Shown here in pieces: positions 1-13,200 of a DNA stretch of 64,000 nt. Each line of letters opens with the position of its first letter. Within the stretch, counting starts at the first letter, position 1. The DNA lies in assembly GCF_000699445.3 (NCBI RefSeq), contig NC_067198.1:4932801-4996800 (forward strand). Reading direction: 5' to 3'. The notes below the pieces were generated by a model, which saw nothing but the letters and a program-made list of their open reading frames with translations, was not told the DNA's origin and did not search any database. The DNA comes from Schistosoma haematobium (taxonomy: Eukaryota; Platyhelminthes; Trematoda; Strigeidida; Schistosomatidae). The translations under genes and the position numbers were made by a program.

Positions 1-1590
1 CTTTAGATGTACTCTCCTCGTAAAATAAAAACGAAAAGTCAATAGGTTCCAAACAAAAAAAACAAACATTGTGGAAGGAAATTGATTTTATTTAATGTGC
101 TCCAAGTCATCCACATTTCTTAAACTCGGTTATGTCACCATCCCACTTTCTCTCTCACTCTCTCGCTCATGCTTAAAACATCCATCACTTAACGAACATG
201 CCTGAATATTTCATATTACATATAACATTACAATTGTAAAACTTTCTATTTATTCATACAAATCACCGCGTATGTGGATGAATTACAGCACATGAACTGA
301 AGTGACTTTACTTCATTCCACAATGTTCAGTATTATTGCTTTACAAAATTTTACCAAGGAAACCAGTTGCAAGGAATTTCCAACATCACCTCTATAGAAA
401 AGTTAGAAATCGTCACAGTCACAAACTGAAAAATAATTAGCTCAATAAACATTCGAAAGTTTGTCTCAATCTAATTCTGACGAAATATATTGAAGGTAAT
501 TAATAATACGGTCACTTATAAATATTTTAGCATAAGTGCTCTACGAATGTATACACGTTTCAGTTAGCACTTACAGATTATTTGTTTAAGAAGTCAACAA
601 GAAGATATCCAAGAGGAACATAAAAACTGTCGATCACTTGTTTAGCAGAACGCCGATGCTTCTAAAGCTACTCACATCAGCTAATTTATTAATCTGTAAT
701 GTTAATAGTTAATCAAGAGTAACTGTTAGGAGTTACTCTAAGACGATTTCCTCGTTGTAGTAAAGAGATAATTCACACTCTATAAGTAAACTTGCTAAAA
801 ACAACCTTTTTAGTTATTCGATGAGGTATGTGAGTTTAAAAATCAAAAAGAACGGAATCGAATTCATTCTCTGTCGGTAACAAATAGAATTTATAACATA
901 AAGTACACTATACAGGTTTCTTTACTTCTTATCTCTCTCTCTCTCTCTAAATATGTTTTTCATCTGATCAACTGGAGATTACTAATTGAAGTATTATCTT
1001 TCACTGAAAAATAAAATACACCATAAGTAACTGATTTTGATTCAACTCAAAACAGTATTCTATACTCTAAACAAAACACTATCATTTTAATCTATATGAG
1101 ATTATGCATTAAATATTCAGTCTTTCATAACTTTAAAATTTTCTAACAAACTGAAACAAGAAAAATCTATACGTGTGGTTAAGCAGACAAAACTAAGCCT
1201 GGGCAAACCATGGGGTCATAAAATTCACAAGATTTTATGAAAAGCTTATAAACTCAAAAGTAAAATAAATTCAGCTAAAATATCACATGATAAAAAGAAA
1301 AACATCATTCATAAAAGATACTTGGTGTGTACTGGTGGGTAAGAGATCTGGTCAATTTGTTCAACTAAGCGTCGTTAAATACAGATCTCAGATTTCACAG
1401 ATGGTAGTACAATTTGAACATTCCTACAAAAAAAATTTTTAATTCAGAAAACGATTTTACCATAGCCGATTAACGGTACGAGCTTAACATACTAAAATGA
1501 TCATATAATTATTATTAAAGTGAATGATCACTGTTAAGTTGAAGGTGAGCTGTAAACCAATTGGAAAAAGACGAATATATAACGCTAGCA
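1..1590. other. Intergenic, no gene recognised
   Basis: AT-rich sequence with stops in all frames and no family I recognise. It contains pyrimidine-rich stretches near 140-170 and a short (TC)n run at about 932-948. It ends where an RTE 3' tail with repeated 'gtca' units begins. Confidence 0.6.
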
Positions 1591-2050
1591 AGTCAGTCAG
1601 TCAGTAACAACGTAGAACTTCGTACGTATGTACATCAGTTCGAGTTGCCATACAACATTAGCACAGAGATGCAGTTGTCGAGTCAAATCCCGTAGTGGTA
1701 GAGGTAGTAAGAGTATAAGCAGTGATCGAAAAGATTAGGGTTTGGAGATGTTATTTAAAGAGTATAATCCAGTGAAATGAATTTGTGAAGAGAAAAAAGA
1801 GACAAGGAGGAATCAGGAGATTAGAATTTGGGAGAACACAAAGTGTATGCACCTGTGTCATTGCAAACGATTTTGAGCCATGTGATTCAGGGTCTCTAAC
1901 CATCGGTTGCTATCATCTCGCGGTCCACAACCAGGTAGTCTACACCTACCAACATGACTCAGTCCACTTGTCAGTGACTTCATGGACTTTTGTCATGTTT
2001 TGGTCTGGCCGCCCCTAGCTTTCTTCCAACCTACTCCTCTACCACTCGCT
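1591..2050 (-). mobile_element. RTE-type LINE, 3' end fragment (copy A3)
   Basis: Read on the minus strand, 2034-1800 encodes the C-terminal tail of an RTE ORF (residues GWKKARGGQTKT, then SHVGRCRLPG, then WLETLNHMAQNRLQ). A 3' UTR follows that closely matches the plus-strand copy ending at 35360. The 3' terminus is a short run of 'gtca' units at 1591-1604, typical of RTE tails. It is 5'-truncated and not coding. Confidence 0.85.
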
Positions 2051-2338
2051 AGCAACAGCTTTAATAGTTGTTTCCTAGAATAAGATTTATTAGAAACATA
2101 TGCCTTAAACTGTAGAAAACCACTGGATTGGACACTACCTACAAGAATAAACGTTAGATAACTTAAGTCCGTGACATAACACAAAAAATCGAATTCCATT
2201 GAGTAAGATACCTCAAGCTAATGTCTCATTCAGGTGAAAACTCAATGGTGAAGGATTAAAATTTAGCCAAAAAGTTATTTAATCCTTCAATAATCGGTTT
2301 CAAACTAAGTCTTTAACTTGTCTGAATGTTTCGATATG

Positions 2339-2866
2339 TTCCAAATGTCCTGGTACGGCCGAGAGTGGAGATAGTCCGGTCTTCCTCTCCAAATACTCTT
2401 ACATGACTACGCATATACAGCCACTGCTAGAGAAGTTTTACTCACTGCCTTCTCGTGGCATTATTGTCGTTTACGAAATTGAGGACAAGAAGCGAATGGC
2501 TGGTGCTTCAACCGGGTTGGTGGACACGGAGGATCCACCTAAGATGGAGATCCCTGATTCTCCAAACCAATGGTGCACATGGGCTGCAGGATCCTGCGGG
2601 AACAAATGGCATATGAACCAACTACTGGGCACCGGCTTCCACGGGACTGCACCTCCTTATGTTGCTCCACTGCTTGTGGATCAGACTTTTAGCTTGAATG
2701 TTCGGGGAGTGGCTGCCTAAGAAAACCACCTGCTTCGGTTTGGGCACCCGAGTAGTATCACAGCCCTCAGGCAAATCAATGATAACTACTATTGGCTTCA
2801 TTGTCATTGTGTGACGTACATGTATTTAGTGACTCCTTGTACCAATGTTTGTGTTCAAATAATGTA
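2339..2866 (+). repeat. Dispersed repeat B, copy B1
   Basis: About 500 bp repeat that starts with a CCAAATG(C/T)CCTGG-like sequence, passes through 'aagaaaaccacctgcttcgg', and ends in 'gtaccaatgtttgtgt' plus an A/T tail. At least eight other copies lie in this window on both strands. The small ORFs inside it are not conserved between copies, so I do not call a protein. It looks like a retroposed, unclassified element. Confidence 0.75.
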
Positions 2867-3977
2867 TGCATGTATGTATAAAGCTACGTTATCCCAATGT
2901 CTTTAACACTACTTTTTCCGATTATTGCTAATGACATTTTCTACAAAGGTTTACTTCGTATTTCCGCTTAATCTATGTTTTTGAGCACCGGTAAGAATGA
3001 AACTCTGAATACTCAATAGTCAGAACGAGGGTGCTACCAATATCTACGGCTTTTCATAATTGCTTGGATGTGAATTAAATGTTTAACAGATGATTATGAT
3101 GAGAATCAATACTCAGTCATTTTGTTCTTCAATTCATTCTTCCATCTGTTTTATATTTCTATTGACAGAAAGCACATGAACTATGAATCTTATATCCAGT
3201 AACAGAAAACCATTAAGTAAAATGTGATATTTAGTTTCTTAAGATAAAATAATAATAAAAAATACTTAACATGGTAATACGTCAATATCAAACATTTATA
3301 CTAATGACTTAGAAGTACAATGTTGAATGGATCAAAAGAAATCTAGTTGTTCAAATCATACAATTTGAACGAATTCACAGTTTTCTATTGAAAATTTAAT
3401 TATGATTAAATAATTTATTCTTCAATTATTGAATTGTAGGCTTACAACTCATAACAGTCTACACTTACATTGAGTTTAAAATCCGAAGGGAAGGATTCGT
3501 AGTGAATTATATGATGAATTTTCCCTTTAAGAAAATCACCTCAACAGTTACACACAAACAAACAACTATACTTAGACACATGAATATGATTTTTTGAAAG
3601 CAATGGGAAAATAATGCAACAAGGAAGAACAAAAGAAATATTTTCATTACATGAATATATATTTCCTGTGTGGATATACATCATTTTAGGAATACTAAAA
3701 CTGGTTAAAAGGTAAATTCTACAAATACATAAAACAAACAAAACATAAACAATTGTGAATGAGTTGTTAGAATGTTCTTTTCTACTTAAAAGAATAACCA
3801 TATGTATTGTTATGCAGTAAGATATCGATGGAGAATAAAACAAAAAAAGTAGTCTTGACTAACTATTAAGATGATTTGTTCTTAAGTTTGAAGTGGAAAA
3901 TATTAGAAAGTGGAGAAATAACCTTACTGAATATGTCCAATAAAAACAGATATGGATCCGAATTGAATAAACCATAT
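2867..3977. other. 3' flank of citrate synthase, no gene recognised
   Basis: AT-rich sequence downstream of the minus-strand citrate synthase stop. It should contain that gene's 3' UTR. A minus-strand AATAAA hexamer lies at 3414-3419, about 560 bp past the stop, but I cannot show that it is used. No other gene is visible. Confidence 0.5.
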
Positions 3978-4157
3978 TTAACCTTGTTTACGTCCAATAT
4001 CATTCACCAATTTCATTAATGCTTCAGTAGATAAAGATTTGGGTCGTTCAATTGGCAAGCCTAATGCTCTATCCCAAATTAACGAGGCTAAAACACCTAA
4101 TGCTCGAGAAACTCCAAATAGAACTGTATAATATTGCATTTCAGTAAGACCATAATG
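3978..4157 (-). CDS. CS: Citrate synthase exon 7 (terminal)
   Basis: Residues 412-470 plus [23 protein letters not shown] through NDIGRKQG. Acceptor TTTTAG at 4158-4159. Includes the conserved [13 protein letters not shown] block. Confidence 0.97.
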   Translation of the reverse strand, partial: HYGLTEMQYYTVLFGVSRALGVLASLIWDRALGLPIERPKSLSTEALMKLVNDIGRKQG

Positions 4158-7100
4158 CTAAAATAGAATTGAAAAACAATCACAATAATTTTGAGCAATT
4201 CTGAAGTATTCATGAAAAAAACTCTTTACTATGAAAATTATATTGCAATTTGAAAAAACCGGAAAAATCTCGAATTCAATTAGTTAACGAACATAAACCA
4301 AACTACAAACTAGGCTTTATCACCTTGAGTAGCTCTAACGGATGAGTAGGTCTTATAATGTCGTTGTGAATATATTTTAGTTGTTAAAATTATCGAGAGA
4401 ATGTTAATCGATAGGTCAGGCAGTCAGCTACAACGTAGAACCAGGAACAAATATGCATCGGTCCAAGTTGCCATACCTCATTAGCACAACAAGATGAACA
4501 CCAAATTAATTGAAGTAGTTACTTCAATGATAGTAATATATAAAAGGAAGATTGTGTATAAGGATAGGTGTTACACAGTGATCCATTGTATTCTATCAGT
4601 AAATGCTTACGAAACTGATCTAATGTAGGAGTAAATTAAAAAATTTCCAAATGATTTTCAACATCGTGGTTAACCAGATACCTGTGATTACCGATGTTCT
4701 AAGATCATTCAAGTCAATATAGAAGATGAGAAGACTAAAACGCAAATTTATAAACGTAATTTACACAGGCGTAACAGTTGAGTAAATGTGAAATATACTA
4801 TTCAATAAAGTATAGTACGACTGAACATGTTAACCCAATCCAAGACTAAATACTTCGTCGCTTTAGAGAAATTGCGAGACTTAATTATTAATCTAACAAT
4901 AATTCGTTAGAGTGATATATAACATTATCAATTTAAGATTAATAATGCTATTTTTACGACACGTTCGTTATATATGCAAGAACTATGTAAATTAAAGTGG
5001 TATAAATCCCATCAGCTTCTTCACAGACTGCACTGATATAAAAGCTTACTCAAGATCGTCTCACACATTAATAGGATACATTAATAATAGTACAGTACGT
5101 TGGTCTTTACATCAGATCTAACTTTTGGAGAATAAAAAAGTTATAATTCATAATTTTATGGTGAAGATTGGCACCTACCTACCTACAACCTTAAATAAAC
5201 ATGGCCAACGACAAGACTTTAGAGCAACCATCTAACATACTGTCCACTATTTTAAGGAATATGAAGAGCTGCAATTTTTTCATAAAAATGGATTAGATTA
5301 CGATTGTTTTGGAGATAATACCAGTCGCAACACTTCTTTTTCAGTACTTCTCTGAATATAACTCAAGAAATCAGTAACTAGAGTGGTTTGATATGAATTT
5401 CGTTTTTGAAATTCTCAGTCTTATTAATTCCATACTTCATCACGGTAAAAAATAAACTAGAGGATATGAATCACTAGATAAATGAAACACTTGGAAAAAT
5501 AAAGTGAAACTCAACCTAATCGGTGACAAAAAAGGACGAATTTTGAAATTTACATGTTCAATACAAAAATAGAAATTGACCTCACCTGGAGCAAAACACC
5601 ACTATGTGCATCCACGTTAGGCCATGGATTTTGAACTTTGCCAAGACTTGTCAAGATTGGAGGAACAACTTTATACAATTGAGCAACTAGTTTGTACAGA
5701 GGATCATTTGGAAAATGCCTTTCACAAAATTCTTGTGCACAAGTAAATCTGGGGTCCGTTCTTCTAAGAACAGCATGACCATAGCCGGGAATGACCTGAA
5801 AGAACAGACGTGACAAGATCACTAAGTAGAAAAAATCTAATGAATGTAAAAGTCAAATGCTATATACAACAGAAGTACATGTTTAAGCCTAAAAAAAAAA
5901 CACAAATATACGAGCATGGCTTTGTTTATTAATTTAAATCACTGTAACTATCGGAATCATCACGATATATATACCTTCAGGTAGCTAAATTACTAGCATT
6001 TAATGTAGATTGATTAAAATTAAACGTCTAAATCTCAAGAATGTACCAGTATTACCCTGATATTCAATTACAAATACAGCCATGAAACGAACTTAACGAC
6101 AATTTTAAAGAGTAACTGATACTAGATGAATGCTAATTTATGCGTTATTTTCTGGAATACGCTCAATAGTATTTACCTACCAATCAAGTAAATCTAGACT
6201 CTCATGTTACGTAAAAGATGCAATTTACTGTGAAGTTGATGTGAATTACACTTTTATACAAAAGCCAAAATTATCAGGTTCCATAAATCTCGCATCGATC
6301 GGACCATTAATCCTAGCCTACTGCTATAAAGTTCCTCAAGATAAACATAATTCCTAACAATGTAAATAGTAAAGAAATATCATTTCCCACAAGTACCTGA
6401 ATATACAATGACAGTTTTTCATAAACCAATTGACTATTTTTGTTCCCAATAAACTTTTCCACACTTCCTAAGACCTCACTTTCTTACTTATAAAGATTCC
6501 AGTTTGTGGAATACTATCACATTTCATATCGACTTTCTCACTGTTCATACTACCTCAATCCGGAAATAGCTTTGTAAACTAAAACCCTCGCATCTTCTGA
6601 GGTATAAATATGACAGCTTAACGAGCATATGTAGACCAATTAGCTATCAGAAATCTTTCGAGTTATCACCACTGTAAAAATTTTCCCAAGCACTTCAAGT
6701 ATAAATGTTAAGAAATCGGTACGGGTTACTTTTATTAGACACAAAAATCAGTACATAGTACTACAATTTAAAATGGGCAGTACACTTGTGGTGATCTAAG
6801 TGGAAATTACGTTAAAACACATGAAAAGGGGACAAAGATAAATACATATAGGAAAATGAATCAACCGAGCATTTGAAATATAGGAATTTTTTAACTGTTA
6901 ATCTGTTATACGGATAAACCAAAAGGGGGACTAATAAAAGTGATAAAACTAACCTGTCCGGCACTAAGCGTATCCATTACATACTGTTTAACTTGTTCGT
7001 CTGTTGGATTTTTGCCGACTTTCTCTTGCATTTTATTCAGGAAGACTAATACTTCTTGGTTGGCCAATCCATGCAAAGGTCCAGCCAAGCCACACATAGA

Positions 7101-10100
7101 TGCGGCAAAACTAAGGTATGGATCGGAAAGTGCACTACCCACCAAGTGACAGGAATGTGCGCTAACATTACCGCCCTAATAATGAAGTTGCAAAATAAAA
7201 TCTTTTTTAGTGGTACTGAGAAGGAGCAGGAATACAGTAATTTATTATATTACTAATTAATGCAGTTTGATCTAGATCCGAGAACGTTAGGTATAGTTCA
7301 GTGTGATTTAAAAACATGATCTTAACAGGTTCTGTCTTGAAAAAGTACAAAAAATATAAGTTTGTGGCAAACAAAGAATGCAAAACATCTACTCACTAAA
7401 TGACCTAAATTTACCGTTTTTAACAATATATGCGAGGAATTAGATAAGTTACGATGACTTTTTAAAAAATGCATCTTTTAGCTTAGAATCAAGACTAAGA
7501 AGATAAATTAATTCCATGGACATCTATTATCAAAGCATTATTTAAAGCGAAATATCATAGGAGAATCAAGTAAAACGGCGAATCCGTTTGATACTTATTA
7601 TTAGACTGAGAAATGGTAAATACAACTGATAAAACTAGTACACTATTTGTGAGGATTTTCGATATATGTTGAATGACTTTTTAAGCAATGCAATATCCAC
7701 TTTATCATATGCTTATGTATACAAATAAGTAAACACGTCTGCACAGCTTTAGTGCATTGTATCGTCTAAGAACGTTTACACGAACTTTCAAAATTTCTTT
7801 AATTCGCAAGTAAATAAATATGGGAAAGTGAAAAAATAACAACGAAACACATACCTTGATGATGACCAATGAAATAAAAGTAGCAAACGAAAGTTTTTAA
7901 GGAAAAGCTTCCTGAAGATCATAGTAAACATTAGTTGGGAGAATCAAATAACCGGTGGCGTGTATGACCACACATTCTCACATAGGTTTCTGGAATAACA
8001 AATGCTGTTTTGAGTAGCGGCAGCACTGCTTACTTTGGGAATATAAAATATTCATTGTATATATCTTAGCTATGCTAACGCCAGTGATAAATAACAATAG
8101 CATACCGTTCGAAAAATTTATATACAGAGATCAGCTGACTTTTATCAGGGCCTGGAACTTTTAGACGATTTCTCCTCAAGACAGTTTACCTGACACAAAA
8201 TTTCAAACTATGGATGAGTTTTATGTGAGACATGAGCTAGTCCATAGTAAAACATCTGACAGCTTTAAGTGTACAGTTCGGTAGTTGGAAAACGGGTTAC
8301 ATCAACTAAGCCCATGACCCGTTAACAGCATCGGTCATCAGAAACGCTAAGTAATAGAAAATCAATCAGAAAACACCCGAAACATGGCTTACCTCATGAT
8401 CACAGTGGAAGGTTAGGTAAAGACGCATCATTTCAGTAAATCCAGGATCCTCATAACCAAGCATACGACAAAAGTTATGGGACCAGTCCGTATTAGAGTC
8501 GATAGCAGTTACAGAAGTACCATCCCGGTACAAATTACGGTAAATTATAGAAGCCACAGTTGGAAGCTTGGCAATCAAATCCATAGAATCTTCGTAAACG
8601 TACTATTAAGACAACCAACAAACAATATGAGTGATTAGTAGTAGATAGCTATATCATTATCTGATGTAATGAGCAGTCGTCGCACTAAACAATGCTACAT
8701 CTAGATGTTTTATATGACTGCACGTTTTTATATTGACGTGTGAAGTCACGAGTACCATTTATTGAAACAGACCCAATACACGATGAGGAATGATCATCTG
8801 GATTCTAGAACACCTTCGTACCAGGTCACAAGTAGGAAGCACGAGAATGTGGGTTATCACAAATGAGGGGCAACAAAGAAAGGTCATGATATGGAACTGA
8901 CCAGTCACAATAAAATTTTCCTGGCTTACAATACAACATAAACTCATCATTATAACAGGCTAGAAATTCCGGCCGATTGCGCATCAACCTCAGGAAATTC
9001 AAAAATGACGTCAGCTCGAAAATGCGATATTATAGTTAAATCACCCAACATTTAACAACTATGTCATTTTTGCACCATGGTTTAGAGCTTGGTATGTGAA
9101 CATATACTTAGTCACATTCATAAAAACAAATTACCTATAAGCAGTCAGTCAATTAACGTAGGACCTGACAAGTGTAACAGCTCAGATTGCCAGATACAAA
9201 ACCCTTCTTAATACAGAACTATGGGATGATCGGTAACTCGAAAAAACATGCATGAAGTAAGTGCAAGATCTCTAGAACCTTAGAAAGAACCCCTACCTTT
9301 TCTTAAATAATGCATGACAATTTTGTAAGTTATGAGTAGCCCATGTTAATGACTCTGAATGTACATCAGATTATGACAAGAAGCTATCTCCATTCGTCTA
9401 CTTTAAATCAACAACTTCGGAAATTACAGGGAATGTATAAGTCATTAAAAAATGCTCACCTCCCAATACAAACTTTTCTTGATACCTTGTGAATAGGCTC
9501 GTGCAAACTTTGATTCTGAATTTAGAGCGGCACAAGCTGCTACCAGTTGACTCATAGGATGAAGAGATGATGGAAAATTATCTAGCATGTTTAGAACATG
9601 AGATGGGAGGTCAGCTCGGTTTGCGAATTCTTTTGAAATATCATCCACTTGTGCTTTGGTTGGAACTTTTCCTGTCAGTAGGAGAAAGAAGATGCCTTCT
9701 GGAAGTGGCTCATGTCCACCAGGAGCTTTTGGAAGCTGTTTCTGACAGTCTGGAATTGAAAGACCACGAAATCGAATCCCTTCATTAACATCCAGTACAG
9801 ATGTTTCAGTGACTAAACCTTTGATACCCCGCATACCGCCATACATCTATACATGTACAATTTAGAAAAGGTCACAACCAACCATATCGACAGTAACGTC
9901 ACCGACTTTTGTGGAACCGTATTCCTTTCTAAAAGATGCTACTTTTGCTTGTTCTTTAGGTACTAGGTCAGCCATTATATCTTTCAAACTCTGAATGTAA
10001 AGGGAATTATTATAAATCTCGTCTTACAGCAGAAGCAACAGGTGTGGACGAAAATTGTCGAAATGCATTCCACAATGTTAACTCGCGACTGAGACTTAAA

Positions 10101-10123
10101 GACCTACGCGTAACCTGAAACAT
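3978..10123 (-). CDS. CS: Mitochondrial citrate synthase, complete, 7 exons
   Basis: Condenses oxaloacetate and acetyl-CoA to citrate in the mitochondrial matrix, the entry step of the TCA cycle. Exons (minus strand): 10123-10028, 9990-9883, 9846-9460, 8602-8393, 7175-6954, 5795-5586, 4157-3978. They join in phase 0 with GT/AG borders to give 470 codons; animal citrate synthases are about 466. The catalytic triad is present: His302 (GPLHGLANQ), His348 (PGYGHAVLR), Asp403 (NVDAHSG). The spacings of 46 and 55 residues match the family's 274/320/375. The first ~30 residues are rich in Arg, Ser and Leu and nearly free of acids, ending [11 protein letters not shown], as expected for a mitochondrial presequence. 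Introns 1 and 2 are only 37 and 36 bp; the others are 857-1428 bp. No frameshift or missing residue is seen. Confidence 0.97.
4405..4590 (-). mobile_element. RTE 3' UTR fragment (copy A8)
   Basis: Matches the RTE 3' UTR type seen at 62937-63130: 'cagtcagctacaacgtag', then 'atgcatcggtccaagttgcc', then a stretch ending in 'gtaatatataaaaggaag'. It lies in citrate synthase intron 6. No coding part is left. Confidence 0.75.
5586..5795 (-). CDS. CS: Citrate synthase exon 6 (His348, Asp403)
   Basis: Residues 342-411, [17 protein letters not shown] through DAHSGVLLQ. Holds the other two catalytic residues. Acceptor TTTCAG before 5795, donor GTGAGG at 5585. Confidence 0.97.
6954..7175 (-). CDS. CS: Citrate synthase exon 5 (catalytic His302)
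   Basis: Residues 268-341, [20 protein letters not shown] through DTLSAGQ. Contains [15 protein letters not shown] with the first catalytic histidine. Acceptor TAG just before GGC at 7175; donor GTTAGT. Confidence 0.97.
8393..8602 (-). CDS. CS: Citrate synthase exon 4
   Basis: Residues 198-267, [14 protein letters not shown] through [10 protein letters not shown]. Includes [12 protein letters not shown]. Acceptor TAG at 8605-8603, donor GTAAGC at 8392. Confidence 0.97.
9143..9235 (-). mobile_element. Degenerate RTE 3' UTR fragment (copy A9)
   Basis: 'gcagtcagtcaattaacg' followed by 'taggacctgac' and a decayed match to the RTE 3' UTR. Lies in citrate synthase intron 3. Confidence 0.45.
9460..9846 (-). 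CDS. CS: Citrate synthase exon 3
   Basis: Residues 69-197, [19 protein letters not shown] through GIKKSLYWE. Carries the conserved [12 protein letters not shown] and [13 protein letters not shown] blocks. Donor GTGAGC at 9459. Confidence 0.97.
9883..9990 (-). CDS. CS: Citrate synthase exon 2
   Basis: Residues 33-68, from [17 protein letters not shown] to VGDVTVDM. It is followed by a 36 bp intron (9847-9882) with GT..AG ends. Confidence 0.95.
10028..10123 (-). CDS. CS: Citrate synthase exon 1 (presequence)
   Basis: Encodes residues 1-32, [16 protein letters not shown] through [12 protein letters not shown] at 10123-10121. The donor GTAAGA at 10027 opens a 37 bp intron (9991-10027). I chose this ATG because it gives a basic, Ser-rich targeting peptide directly joined to the conserved [14 protein letters not shown]. 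Confidence 0.9.
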
Positions 10124-10244
10124 GCTTGGTGCAACCGATGCTTGGAGAATCAGACCGCGTATTTGAATTCGTGACGCAATGTCCAATATTTACGAGCTCA
10201 AATGGTTCAAATGATTGAATTAGTTGTTAAGTGAAAAGAAAAAT

Positions 10245-13200
10245 CCTCCGTTTAACCGCCTTCTGTATCATTTAGAAGTGGAATACCGATATCTTCAAGC
10301 AAATATCAGTATATTATTAACAAATACCTTCCTGAGTCCTTGATTATATATCAAGTTTCCTCTTGAAAGACTCATGAGATGTCGCTCAAACCACTTCATG
10401 AGACAAAGAATTTTAAAATTCAACTTATCGTAATGAGTAGAAGGTGTGATTATGGACCATTCTGCTATTTCGTGCCACTAATTTCTAGGTATTGCTCTAA
10501 ATGTATCTGTTGGCACTTAGCTTTAGTAGCTGTTTAAGGAACTGCCAAACAGTGCTCAGGGTGCTCTTAGTTATTAAAAGCCCACCTCTCAGACACCTAT
10601 ACTGTAGTTGTTACAGACCTGATCGCAGGATATCAAGAATTCTTGATCCAGTCCAACTTGGTACAATTCTAGAGGGGAATTACGTAAGTTGTGCGCTTAG
10701 CCTAAAGCATGACTCAGATGGACTGCTTGAAGTGTTGAAGGTAAGTCCGATGTTATCCACCCAACTTTCAAGTCGAGTCAGATCATCCTGGAGTGTCAAC
10801 ATATCATCTTGGTCATAAAATTCTACCACAAAGTTTCACGTCATCAGCGAAAAGTAGTTAATCAGATGACACTTGGTGAGGGAAGTCGTTTATATAAATT
10901 AGAAAGAGAATAGAATTTGGTTCTTAGCCACAGGGGACCCGACAAATATATTCTGTAACCTGAAAAATGTGAAGTCAACCCTTATTTTAAAATGTTGATT
11001 GCTCATGTATGAAGTTAATCGGTTTATTATTATGACCTAATACCTAATGAAGCACTTATAGTTAACATTATCAAAAGCTTTAAAGAGATCAAGGTATATG
11101 ACATTTTCCTATCACTTGAGATCAGGAATAGATGTACATCTACCCACCGCAGTCAGTCTGGTGGCTATGCAGGTGCTGTCCTCTCAGAAAGTATTTCTGG
11201 ATCAAAAGAAGTTTATAGATAGCAATTAATCGCACATATTACCATCCACTGAAGTTTCCACAACATTCGACTTCATTACAAAATGTATTACCAGCATGTG
11301 ACTTGAAGGTCCATTACGTCAACCTCATTGAAAATTGTCTGGGAGCATAATTTGGTTTAGAGAATTTGAAAACATTAAGCGATATTGCCAAGATTTAATT
11401 CGCTTCTCTGTATGGCACAGTGAACCACATTCGAGCCACGAGAAATGACCTTGTTCATATACTGCAATTTCTGATACACAAAGTTATTTTTCATGCTCAC
11501 CTCTGGAAGTCCTGTTGAATTGCAAGTGAAGCTCTCGTCAATTTAGTTTGTATGTGACAGTTAAAATGTTTGAAAATACTGCTCTACCAGTGCATCGGCA
11601 GCACCACCGTCGTTTTTGTTTAGGCAATTAGGACCTAACAAACTGAATCTCTGGTTTGGGCTTGTCGAAAAAGGGCTGAATGATTAAGCTTTACAATTGG
11701 AAACAAAATCATCGACTAGCTTAATCTGATACTGAATTCTATCCTTTGTTGAGCCTTGGTGTATGGGTTCATTGGTTCCTTTAACTAACGATATGTGTTG
11801 TCATAACTGGTTTGTCTATATTCCACATTCTAGTACTTTTTAAGTTGAAACGTTTGAAGTATGCGACTCCCCGTGACTGTAGGTTTGCTGTAACTTTTGC
11901 GGACAATTTACTGAACAGATTGGTTTACAGCCTTTAGGATTCATGTGAAGTAATATATCCCAGTGAGCGTCCACATCAATTTGAGGATAGTCTTCCCACT
12001 CCATACACTGTAGATTATCTCCTATAGCGGACACATTCAACCGTTTAAAAGTCCAAAACCTACTGTTAACGGGATATTTTGGCTCAGTTTTGCAAATTAA
12101 GCTGAAGACTATGGTGTAGTGATAGCATTTCCCCAGGGTGGTATTGATTGAGGCGTAACCAATTAGCAACACTCAGTTTGTGAAGATGTATTCCAGGCGC
12201 AACGGAGTCTGACTGATTCTCCACCGAGCTTTCATTTTCGTGTTTCCAATTAATTCGGAATCTTCAGTGTAGTTGAAGAATCTGGCGTCAGCAAATTTAT
12301 TGTCTTCATTGTAAGTGTATCCAGAGAAGTTGACTTTATGAAAATTGGAGTTTCTTAAAACCCGGAAATGGCTATATCTGAGAAGAAAAGAGCTGGATAA
12401 TCTCCTCAGCATCCGACTGTCGTACTCCGTGTCAGCAGTGAACTTTCTACTGAGAACTACAACTACATGTCTTGAGGTGTTAGATAGTCTCACTTGGTAC
12501 AATACAGATCCAACAAGATTGATAACTTCCCACGCGTAAACTTAATGTGCTACCAAACGGGACCGCGGGCAAAAAAATGCCTTCATTTCGTCAAAGTTAT
12601 TCTGTAATCGAGGAACAAAGACATGTCATATATTGCCATTTCGTGATCCGTAACCTAAGCAGACGTCCACGTTTCAGATACTCTTATCAACTGAGTATTA
12701 TTAACGTTGCCTAGTCCTCTCAACTTATCCATTTTGCTCTGCAAACTGTCATAACTCATACATAGGTAGTTGACCCTTTCTATGAGGAATACATGAGTGC
12801 CCTCGTCCTGTTTGTCTGGATGAGCCGTATGTCAGTGAACAGGTAACCCACCTACACTGGATTTTCCAAGTGTTTGGCCCCTGTCACCTACTCATTTCCT
12901 CTTGTTCTTGATAGTTCACATGTGGAATAGTCGGTTCCGACTTGGTATTATACTCGACTCTAGTATTATGTGGTCTGACTGGATAAATGTGCGCTCCAGT
13001 CAGTATCCTTATCCTGGTGACATGAAATGCACCAAGAATGTTAGCCGCCGTTTGAAAAAAGAGAAAGGTTATCTGGCCAAGGTCTAATGTCTCCGTTTTT
13101 CTTGGGTAATCGCGCCACTTGTTGGGTTAATATATTCTTGAGCTTCACGGACCGATTTATGAACTTTTGCTCTACAATAACACAGTCTGGAATACCAGGG